Part shown: positions 23,293 to 28,989 of the stretch, piece after piece | Layout: every line of letters begins with the position of its first letter | Position numbering within the stretch: position 1 is the first letter of the stretch | Origin: a virus | DNA length: 28,989 bases | Virus record (IMG/VR): IMGVR_UViG_3300042402_005664 | Coordinates: 1 to 28,989 of that record | Reading direction: 5' to 3' (one strand) | Program-made: the position numbers and the translations under genes | Notes under the pieces: model-generated | Told to the model about the DNA's origin: nothing | The model's database searches: none | What the model saw: only the letters and a program-made list of their open reading frames with translations

Positions 23293-24060
23293 TCAGCCAA
23301 TGACCCAAGTCAGCGGTTGTGATGCATCGACGTAATTGACCAGTTGGCCAATCAACTCATCCTGTGCAGTTTTGCCTTCGGCTTTCATAGCAGTGCCGTT
23401 GAGTGTGCCGCCACCTTGGGGGCCAGCAATGGTGCCAAATTTTTCACGTGCTTCGCCAATGATGATCTTGCAAGTGGCCACCATGTAGTCTTTGATCCAC
23501 TGTTGTATTTGAAAATCACTGAGCAGATTGATTTCTGGCTTGAGATTGTAGGTCCAGATCAGCACTGCTTCGCCGGTGTTTTTGGGGTCTCTGATCAACT
23601 GCAACTTCTTGGTCACAGGATTGAATGTGTAGTTGAAATAGCCACCAAACATTTTGGCAGCCAACTCTGTGTATTGACTGTAGAAATCGTATGTGGCCAA
23701 GCCTCCAGCCACGTTGAAATTCATGAGATAAACATTGAGCGATGCCTGTGCAAATGGATCAAAGTTTGAAGCAAACGGTCCAGTGGCGTCGCCAAATGTT
23801 CTGCGAAAGCACTGACGCACACTGACCACTTCCTGGGGCAGTGTATAGATGTTTTCGTCTTTGACCAGGGTAAAAAAGCTGTAGCTTTCTTCGTAGGCGT
23901 TGTTGGCCCGCTGGCGATATGTACCAATGGTTTTTTGATAGGCTACTTCATAGTGTGCTGGATCCAGTTCCAAATCTATAATTTGATTGCCCAGCATGAG
24001 TTGACAATATTCGATGAGATTTTGTTTGAGTTGCGAAAGTGTGTCTTGTTGTTCAGCCAT
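23293..24060 (-). CDS. 13: Neck protein, gp13-like (255 aa)
   Basis: The N-terminal part (LIEYCQLMLGNQIIDLELDP, AYQKTIGTYRQRANNAYEES, SFFTLVKDENIYTLPQEVVS) follows the T4 gp13 plan: an adaptor helix bundle followed by a beta domain. The region NVYLMNFNVAGGLATYDFYS and LIWTYNLKPEINLLSDFQIQ continues the pattern. gp13 closes the filled head and, with gp14, connects it to the tail. In T4, gp13, gp14 and gp15 are adjacent on one strand; here gp14/gp15 are divergent and about 1.8 kb away. It has a late promoter and a GGAG ribosome-binding site. The gp13 assignment rests on pattern and context. Confidence 0.75.
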   Translation of the reverse strand: MAEQQDTLSQLKQNLIEYCQLMLGNQIIDLELDPAHYEVAYQKTIGTYRQRANNAYEESYSFFTLVKDENIYTLPQEVVSVRQCFRRTFGDATGPFASNFDPFAQASLNVYLMNFNVAGGLATYDFYSQYTELAAKMFGGYFNYTFNPVTKKLQLIRDPKNTGEAVLIWTYNLKPEINLLSDFQIQQWIKDYMVATCKIIIGEAREKFGTIAGPQGGGTLNGTAMKAEGKTAQDELIGQLVNYVDASQPLTWVIG

Positions 24061-24070
24061 GTCAAGCTCC

Positions 24071-24084
24071 GATACAGTATTTAT
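24071..24084 (-). promoter_or_regulatory. Late promoter ATAAATACTGTATC for gp13
   Basis: The minus strand reads ATAAATACTGTATC, identical over 14 bases to the plus-strand element before gp14. It is followed by GGAGCTTGAC and the gp13 ATG at 24060. Here, unlike at gp14, a ribosome-binding site has been placed between promoter and start codon. Confidence 0.6.
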
Positions 24085-24301
24085 CGGTCAAGCCCTATCC
24101 ATTGAGCCAAGCGGTCAGCAATCAGCTGATGTCCCAGTTGGTTGGGATGACAAAAGTTGGGTCTGATATAGACATTGTCGCCCACATCCAAAAGATGTTC
24201 ACCGTTGTGTTTGCTGGCCCCAACCAGTCAGCAGCAGTTTCTTGCCCTTGTGCCCAGATCTTGTCAAGATTCACTCTAGGCATCCAATGTTTGTATCGTG
24301 C
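24081..24301 (-). pseudogene. Truncated, frameshifted SGNH hydrolase C-terminal remnant
   Basis: Two minus-strand frames together encode the end of an SGNH/GDSL hydrolase. One (24301 to about 24222) reads ARYKHWMPRVNLDKIWAQGQ and then ETAADWLG; the other (24227-24084) reads ASKHNGEHLLDVGDN, then PNFCHPNQLGHQLIADRLAQ and WIGLDR. The block HPNQLGH is the block V region with the catalytic His. Adding one G to the GGGG run at 24221-24218 joins them into one 73-residue frame. The catalytic-Ser end is missing altogether. Alternatively the frameshift is a homopolymer sequencing error in a 5'-truncated gene. It lies between gp13 and the 378-aa gene, and its TAA stop overlaps the gp13 late promoter. 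Confidence 0.55.
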
Positions 24302-24312
24302 TCACACTCTAT

Positions 24313-25449
24313 TTACCAGGCCTTGAGAATGATCAGCGTATCTGTACCACGACCATTCCAGGCAGTTTCTGTGGCTTTGATTTCTTTGAAGGCTTTGCGA
24401 GCTGCTGGTTTGCCTGCTGTAGCAATGCTCTTGAGCTGTTCTGCGGGCTTGCGCAGAGTTTTTTGCACAGTTTCCACAGTGGAGAATCCAATGATGGAGT
24501 TGTTTTTCACAGTAAACGCCTGTGCATGACTGTCGGCCACCAAGTGTATGAGCTTGCGCTTCTTGGTGTCGTAAAGCCAGGCTTCGCTCTTGTCTACCAA
24601 CTGAGCTGCTGGCAGACTACGAAGTTTGAGTTCAGCAAACTCAGTCTGAATTTTGAACTTGGCTGCACGTTTTTCTGGCGTGACAGGTTTGACTTTGCGA
24701 GGCTTGCGTTCCACCTTCTTGATCTGCACATAGGCGCCACAATCACTGATCACCAACTCACAGAATTTCACACAATTCTTGAGCTGTGTTTTGGTCAAAT
24801 GACTGTAGCCCTGTGCAATTTGCGCATCCTCGCCGGCCACTGTCTGCTCATACTCAGTCAATCGACGAGTCCAATGATCACGAATCATGCTGGTCAGCTG
24901 CGGAGCAATGTTCATACTACGCATCAAACTCACAGGTTTGTAGTCGGCTGTGAGCTTGGCACCTGCGGTGACAAACTCATCAAACATGCCTTCCATCTCG
25001 CCCAGGCACTCAGATACTTTTTCTCGCAAGCGATCTTGAATGGTCAGGCGGTTGGTGGGTTCAGGTTCTGCCACTGCGGTCTGCTGCACAGGCTGTTCTC
25101 GATGAGCCAAGATTTCGCTGATCATATTGTCCAGCTTGATCTGTTCGTGTTCATCTAAATTCAAGCCCATGTCTGTCATGCGACATAGCCAGCCAGGAGT
25201 TAGCCGTATTTGACTGTCAGGTGTGGCTCTGATTTGTCGAGCATCACGCACACGTTCGCGGCGGTCAAGATAGCCAGCAATGAAATCTTTGGCTTCTTTT
25301 TTGCCATAAAAATACCCATACCAATTGAATGCTCGTGTGAGCACAGCAAATCGATTTTCTGTGGGCTGTTCGCGCCACAGCGGCTCGTCACCCACGTATT
25401 TGGTGTCAGCACTGCGGGGATTCAGAGGTTTGAGAACAGCAGTTTTCAT
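24313..25449 (-). CDS. Early-type protein of unknown function (378 aa)
   Basis: Unrecognised. I start it at ATG 25449 because AGGAGA lies 5-6 nt upstream and a near-perfect sigma70-type promoter lies just before that; the frame is open further upstream only through a TTG. The N-terminal part contains AFNWYGYFYGKKEAKDFIAG, and a helical middle (about 100-230) follows. The C-terminal third is rich in Lys/Arg (KKVERKPRKVKPVTPEKR) and contains EAWLYDTKKRKLIHLV, consistent with nucleic-acid binding. No catalytic motif is visible. The early-type promoter suggests host takeover or replication rather than virion structure. The reverse strand carries a 286-codon open frame that I consider a shadow. 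Confidence 0.7.
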   Translation of the reverse strand: MKTAVLKPLNPRSADTKYVGDEPLWREQPTENRFAVLTRAFNWYGYFYGKKEAKDFIAGYLDRRERVRDARQIRATPDSQIRLTPGWLCRMTDMGLNLDEHEQIKLDNMISEILAHREQPVQQTAVAEPEPTNRLTIQDRLREKVSECLGEMEGMFDEFVTAGAKLTADYKPVSLMRSMNIAPQLTSMIRDHWTRRLTEYEQTVAGEDAQIAQGYSHLTKTQLKNCVKFCELVISDCGAYVQIKKVERKPRKVKPVTPEKRAAKFKIQTEFAELKLRSLPAAQLVDKSEAWLYDTKKRKLIHLVADSHAQAFTVKNNSIIGFSTVETVQKTLRKPAEQLKSIATAGKPAARKAFKEIKATETAWNGRGTDTLIILKAW

Positions 25450-25473
25450 TGAGTCTCCTAATGGCAAACAGTA

Positions 25474-25502
25474 ATTATAGCAAATCAAGCAATTTTGGTC
25501 AA
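25474..25502 (-). promoter_or_regulatory. Sigma70-type promoter of the 378-aa gene
   Basis: The minus strand has TTGACC (25502-25497), a 17-nt spacer ending TTTGC, then the perfect TATAAT (25479-25474). Unlike the other two promoters of this type, a normal leader of about 18 nt with AGGAGA follows. It overlaps the 3' end of the 92-aa gene. Confidence 0.9.
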
Positions 25503-25763
25503 GTCAAGCGAAAGCATTACCAAAGTGAGATCTGCTTCATTGCGAAAGGTAATCCAAAAAGTTTTCCTGTCCGAATGACTGTTTGAGGCGCCGAAATAAC
25601 TGAACCAAGAATCAGTGCGACTCCAACCGCCACCTCCTAACTTCTTGCGAGTATGATCTTCTACAGCAATGGCTTGTTTGCTCCAGTTTGGAAAACGCAA
25701 AGCCACAGTGTGCCCGTTTTCTTTGAACTGTTTGAATCTGCGGTTGAGTTTGACTACTTTCAT
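25485..25763 (-). CDS. Small early-type protein of unknown function (92 aa)
   Basis: It starts MKVVKLNRRFKQFKENGHTV and ends VMLSLDLTKIA. I place the start at ATG 25763 because the promoter's predicted +1 is this A; the frame extends two codons further only through TTG. There is no Shine-Dalgarno, fitting a leaderless mRNA. The protein is basic with WFSYFG and FWITFRNEADLTL, looks like a small alpha/beta domain and has no recognisable catalytic motif. Small early proteins of this kind are often host regulators; that is inference. Confidence 0.7.
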   Translation of the reverse strand: MKVVKLNRRFKQFKENGHTVALRFPNWSKQAIAVEDHTRKKLGGGGWSRTDSWFSYFGASNSHSDRKTFWITFRNEADLTLVMLSLDLTKIA

Positions 25764-25769
25764 GCCCAA

Positions 25770-25798
25770 ATTGTAGCAGGCATAGAATATTCAGTCAA
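25770..25798 (-). promoter_or_regulatory. Sigma70-type promoter of the 92-aa gene
   Basis: The minus strand has TTGACT (25798-25793), a 17-nt spacer ending CCTGC, then TACAAT (25775-25770). It is followed by TTGGGC and the ATG at 25763, so +1 is expected at the A of the start codon. It lies back to back with the gp14 late promoter. Confidence 0.85.
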
Positions 25799-25805
25799 CC
25801 AGCCC

Positions 25806-25819
25806 ATAAATACTGTATC
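25806..25819 (+). promoter_or_regulatory. Late promoter ATAAATACTGTATC for gp14
   Basis: The plus strand reads ATAAATACTGTATC and is followed immediately by the gp14 ATG at 25820. With the T4 late promoter spacing, transcription would start at or within 1-2 nt of the ATG. There is no Shine-Dalgarno. Confidence 0.6.
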
Positions 25820-27178
25820 ATGCCACGTCTAAGCCTCTACCGCCCAAATCGAACTCGCGATTACCAATTTTTGGATCGCACAATTTCTGAAATGTACACT
25901 GTAGGCGGTCTAGATATCTATGTTCACAAATACTTAGGCCCACAGACCGGTGGTGAAGATTCAGCTCTGAGTGGAAACTTTGATGCCACTCAACCCATTT
26001 ACGAAGATCAAAGTCCTCTGAACATACAGGATCTTTTGCTGTTGGAAAATCGCGATAGAATTTATGCACCAGACATCTACGTCATGCGTGGTGTATACCG
26101 TACTCAAGATGTAGACTTTGACCTCACACAGTTTGGCCTTTTTCTCAACTCTGACACCCTGTTCATTACTTTTCATTACAACGACATGATTGATACCCTG
26201 GGTCGCAAGCTGATGAACGGTGATGTAATTGAAGTGCCCAATCTCAAAGACTACAATCCTTTGAATGCAGCCTTGCCTCTGGCACTGCCTAGATACTATG
26301 TGATACAGGATGCTAATTTTGCTTCTGAAGGTTTTAGCCAAACATGGTTGCCACACCTATGGCGTGTCAAAGCCACACCATTGACCAATGCACAAGAATA
26401 CAACAACATTTTGAACAAACCTTTTGTGGCTGAATATATCTGGGATCCCAGCGACTTTTACCCCATGGGCAGTGTTGTCAACTATGGCGATGTGTATTAC
26501 AGAGCCATACAGAATGTGCCTGCTGGCACCAATATTACCAACACCACATATTGGACACTGTATACGCCACCCACTATCTCTGACATGCAGAGCACCAGAC
26601 CCAAAGATCAGCAAATCAATGACGATATCTTGACTCAGGCCGACGTTGAAGTGCCACTGAGTGGTTATGATGTAGAAAAATTCTACATTGTGGCCACCAC
26701 AGATGATGGGCAGCCTGCTAACCCTGTGAGCTTGACCACTGACCAAGGCGCCACTGTAGACGGCACACAAGGAGGCATGAATGTTACGCCTAAATCAGAT
26801 GGCTATACCATGGGCTATCTCACTGGTGACGGTATTGCGCCCAATGGCCTGCCAGTGACTCCCGGTGTTGCATTTCCGCCCAATCCTGCTTCAGGAGATT
26901 ACTGCCTGCGCCTGGACTACAAGCCCAATAGATTGTTTAGATATGACGGACGCCGGTGGATCAAGATTGAAGAAAAAGTACGCACCAATTTGAACAATGC
27001 GCCAAGCAATCAAACTTTGCGGTCAGGCTTTGTGAACAATACATACACAACCAACACCACTGACTTGGGTGCAGTACCTCAGCGTCAGAGTTTGAGCCAA
27101 GCACTCAAACCCAAGGCCGACAACGGTGATCAAGGCGGATTCTTGCCACCCAACCCACCGCCACCTTTTTCGAGATAA
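25820..27178 (+). CDS. 14: Neck protein gp14-like with carbohydrate-binding-like insert (452 aa)
   Basis: The first 200 residues fit T4-type gp14: RTISEMYTVGGLDIYVHKYLG (20-40), LLLLENRDRIYAPDIYVMRGVY (72-93), DVDFDLTQFGLFLNSDTLFITF (97-118), and LGRKLMNGDVIEVP. gp14 joins gp13 at the neck. After this comes an insert at about 206-248 (YIWDPSDFYPMGSVVNYGD, then VYYRAIQNVPAGTNITNTTY and WTLY), which has the W-x(n)-Y-x-x-G-x-x-V-x-Y-x-G-x-x-Y-x-A pattern of chitin-type CBM5/12 modules. A long low-complexity C terminus follows (YNFRYDGRRWIKIEE-like block, then Pro-rich end). T4 gp14 has 256 aa. Virion-surface display of a carbohydrate-binding module is inference. The gene is transcribed apart from gp13 in the opposite direction. 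Confidence 0.8.
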   Translation: MPRLSLYRPNRTRDYQFLDRTISEMYTVGGLDIYVHKYLGPQTGGEDSALSGNFDATQPIYEDQSPLNIQDLLLLENRDRIYAPDIYVMRGVYRTQDVDFDLTQFGLFLNSDTLFITFHYNDMIDTLGRKLMNGDVIEVPNLKDYNPLNAALPLALPRYYVIQDANFASEGFSQTWLPHLWRVKATPLTNAQEYNNILNKPFVAEYIWDPSDFYPMGSVVNYGDVYYRAIQNVPAGTNITNTTYWTLYTPPTISDMQSTRPKDQQINDDILTQADVEVPLSGYDVEKFYIVATTDDGQPANPVSLTTDQGATVDGTQGGMNVTPKSDGYTMGYLTGDGIAPNGLPVTPGVAFPPNPASGDYCLRLDYKPNRLFRYDGRRWIKIEEKVRTNLNNAPSNQTLRSGFVNNTYTTNTTDLGAVPQRQSLSQALKPKADNGDQGGFLPPNPPPPFSR

Positions 27179-27180
27179 AC

Positions 27181-28599
27181 ATGCAACAGTTCTTCTATGA
27201 TGCCCAAATACGCAGATTCCTGCTACAATTTACCAGAATCTTTTCAGGCTTTCAAATTGAGTACGGCAACGAAACTGATGGCGTCAACAATGCTAGCCTG
27301 TTGCGTGTGCCTGTGCGCTACGGTGATGCCAGCCGCAATGCTCAAACCATTATACAAGAAAACTCTGCCAGCTCCTTGCCATCTACTCCGTTGATGACCT
27401 TTTATATCAACAATCTTGAATACGACCGTCCCAGAATTCAAGAACCATACTTTGTGGACAAAATCAACGTGCGCCAACGTACCTACGACACTGCCACTGA
27501 AACCTATGAGACCACTCAGGGCAATGCGTTTACCATTGAACGCTTGATGCCTGTGCCCTACAAGCTCAGTGTCACACTGGATATTTGGACATCAAACACC
27601 AACCAAAAGTTGCAATTGTTGGAACAGATTCTCACACTGTTTAACCCTAGCCTTGAAATACAAAACACCGACAACTATATTGACTGGTCAAGTCTCAGTG
27701 TGTTGTACCTAGATCAATTGACCTGGAGTTCTAGAACCATTCCACAAGGCACTGAAAATCCCATTGACATTGCCAGTATCAAATTCTCAATGCCCATATG
27801 GATCTCATCTCCAGCCAAAGTTAAAAAATTGGGTGTGGTCGAGCGAATTGTGGCTGGCATATTTGATGCCAATGGTGATGCTGCGGATGCCGTCACCAAC
27901 AATGATTTACTGCTGGGCACCAGGCAAATGTTTACTCCATGGAACTACAAACTGGTGGTTATTAACAACCAGATACAGATACTGTACAATCCAACTATTG
28001 TGCCCAACGGCGACTACGACAATCTCAACCCCACTGCCATTGTGGCAGATTCTCCGCTGTTGTGGCCTGCTGTGATTTCTGCGTTTGGTGTGCTGAGACC
28101 AGGTATCAGTCAAATTCGATTGAACCAGCCAGCCATTGCTGCTCCTGACACAGCCAATCCTATCATTGGAACCATTGTGATCAATCCCGACGACGACAGA
28201 TTGGTGATTTTTAGTCCTGACCCAGATACTGCTCCGCAAAATACCTTGCCACCCATTGATGCCATTATTGATCCGCTGGCCAGTGGACCTGGCGCTGGTC
28301 TGCCTGCGCCTGTGACAGGTGTGCGATATTTGCTCACCGAATCCACTGGCAGCATTGACAACACAGACAATCCTTCAGCCTGGATTGGCGCAGGAGGACA
28401 ACCGCTGGTGGCCAATGCCAATGACATCATTGAGTGGAACGGCACACGTTGGAGAGTGGTATTTGTCAGCCAGGACGAAACTGCTGTGCAGTATGTAACC
28501 AACATAACTACTGGCACACAGTATGAATGGACTGGCGAACAATGGATAAAAAGTTATCAAGGAGTGTACCCTCCCGGAGCATGGAGCTTGGTGTTGTAA
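27181..28599 (+). CDS. 15: Tail sheath stabiliser/completion protein gp15, with C-terminal extension (472 aa)
   Basis: The N-terminal 230 residues match T4-type gp15: FFYDAQIRRFLLQFTRIFSG (4-23), LRVPVRYGDASR, MPVPYKLSVTLDIWTSNTNQ, LQLLEQILTLFNPSLEIQ and IPQGTENPIDIASIKFSMPI. gp15 caps the tail after sheath assembly and bridges it to the head. T4 gp15 has 272 aa; the extra ~200 residues include a Pro/Asp-rich linker and a C-terminal part with DIIEWNGTRWRVVF and YEWTGEQWIKS, resembling small fibre-like beta modules. It follows gp14 by 2 bp. Confidence 0.88.
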   Translation: MQQFFYDAQIRRFLLQFTRIFSGFQIEYGNETDGVNNASLLRVPVRYGDASRNAQTIIQENSASSLPSTPLMTFYINNLEYDRPRIQEPYFVDKINVRQRTYDTATETYETTQGNAFTIERLMPVPYKLSVTLDIWTSNTNQKLQLLEQILTLFNPSLEIQNTDNYIDWSSLSVLYLDQLTWSSRTIPQGTENPIDIASIKFSMPIWISSPAKVKKLGVVERIVAGIFDANGDAADAVTNNDLLLGTRQMFTPWNYKLVVINNQIQILYNPTIVPNGDYDNLNPTAIVADSPLLWPAVISAFGVLRPGISQIRLNQPAIAAPDTANPIIGTIVINPDDDRLVIFSPDPDTAPQNTLPPIDAIIDPLASGPGAGLPAPVTGVRYLLTESTGSIDNTDNPSAWIGAGGQPLVANANDIIEWNGTRWRVVFVSQDETAVQYVTNITTGTQYEWTGEQWIKSYQGVYPPGAWSLVL

Positions 28600-28989
28600 A
28601 AGCAGTGGGCGTTTGGTTCTTGGCCAAGGAGACTGGCCGATATCTCTACCTTCTGCGCAATGACCCCAAACATCCAGGCACCTGGGGCCTGCCTGGAGGC
28701 AAAGTTGAGCCTGGAGAAACATTGCTGGGTGGTATGGAACGAGAGTGTGTGGAAGAACTGGGACATTTTCCACAATACCGCAGATTGGTTCCTTTGGAAA
28801 AGTTTACATCAGCTGACAGTGTGTTTGAATATCACACTTGGGTGTGTGTCTTAGACAGCGAATTTATACCTGTGCTCAACAACGAACACATTGGCTATGC
28901 ATGGATAACTGCTGGCACTTGGCCTAGGCCCATGCATCCTGGCCTGTGGAACACTGTAAACATTGACTCAGTGCAATCAAAACTAGCTG
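28581..28989 (+). CDS. Nudix hydrolase (cut by window edge)
   Basis: The frame starts at ATG 28581 inside the end of gp15 (19-bp overlap) and is open to the edge, 136 residues. It carries the full Nudix box GGKVEPGETLLGGMERECVEEL (G-x5-E-x7-REUxEExGU), preceded by HPGTWGLPGGK. The later part (WPRPMHPGLWNTVN) is typical of the C-terminal region, so the gene is nearly complete. Nudix enzymes hydrolyse nucleoside diphosphate derivatives, mutagenic nucleotides or RNA caps; T4 NudE is one phage example. The only GGAG is 1 nt before the ATG, and a better AAGGAG lies further upstream, so translation is probably coupled to gp15. Confidence 0.85.
   Translation, partial: MELGVVKAVGVWFLAKETGRYLYLLRNDPKHPGTWGLPGGKVEPGETLLGGMERECVEELGHFPQYRRLVPLEKFTSADSVFEYHTWVCVLDSEFIPVLNNEHIGYAWITAGTWPRPMHPGLWNTVNIDSVQSKLA

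Noticed and set aside
24298-25158. 286-codon plus-strand frame opposite the 378-aa gene
   Set aside because: No Shine-Dalgarno, no recognisable domain, and it is antisense to a gene with a consensus promoter and ribosome-binding site.

Overview
The window is a near-continuous stretch of late genes from a T4-like myovirus (contractile-tailed Caudoviricetes phage). I recognise a run of T4 homologues: gp32 (partial), gp17, gp16, gp4, gp19, a second gp19-fold protein (gp54/gp48-like), gp18, gp1, a DexA-type exonuclease, gp13-like, gp14 and gp15. Protein style, such as the giant sheath protein, the EF-hand/AT-hook/DUF3008 mosaic proteins and the internal-protein-like N termini, is that of uncultivated aquatic (marine or freshwater) T4-like phages. 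The host cannot be read from the sequence. Near-consensus sigma70-type promoters and a Gram-negative-style signal peptide suggest a proteobacterium.

Layout. Positions 1-21377 are one long minus-strand block. Read in transcription order it is gp18 sheath, terminator, gp19 tube, gp19-like baseplate protein, a 121-aa virion protein, gp4, a homing endonuclease, gp16, a cluster of virion or internal proteins (202, 640, 233, 48, 97, 124, 130 and 525 aa), a secreted SNase-like nuclease, a four-gene cassette (putative glycosyltransferase, radical SAM, 2OG-Fe(II) oxygenase-like, SGNH hydrolase), gp17, a 759-aa protein, terminator, gp32. A plus-strand GIY-YIG/zinc-ribbon homing endonuclease (21467-22120) sits between gp18 and the nucleotide-metabolism pair gp1/dexA. 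Next come gp13, a frameshifted SGNH remnant and two early-type genes, all minus strand. A divergent promoter region near 25770-25819 then leads into plus-strand gp14, gp15 and a Nudix hydrolase cut by the window edge. No gene-free stretch exceeds 300 bases; the longest are 282-423 (repeats, terminator) and 24061-24312 (late promoter, SGNH remnant). I saw no tRNA, CRISPR array or insertion sequence.

Regulation is unusually legible. Three near-identical sigma70-type promoters (TTGAC[C/T], 17-nt spacer, TGCTA[C/T]AAT) serve dexA/gp1 and the two small early-type genes. T4-like late-promoter motifs (ATAAATA) sit in most of the gaps between transcription units. In four cases (dexA, the 92-aa gene, gp14, the 759-aa gene) the predicted start of transcription falls at or within 1-2 nt of the start codon, suggesting leaderless mRNAs.

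The most interesting systems are: (i) the glycosyltransferase/radical SAM/2OG/SGNH cassette packed into the terminase operon; (ii) four proteins with T4-like capsid-targeting N termini, alongside large proteins carrying repeated V-A-E|G/A candidate prohead-protease sites, which together suggest a set of packaged, possibly injected proteins; and (iii) the leaderless promoter architecture.
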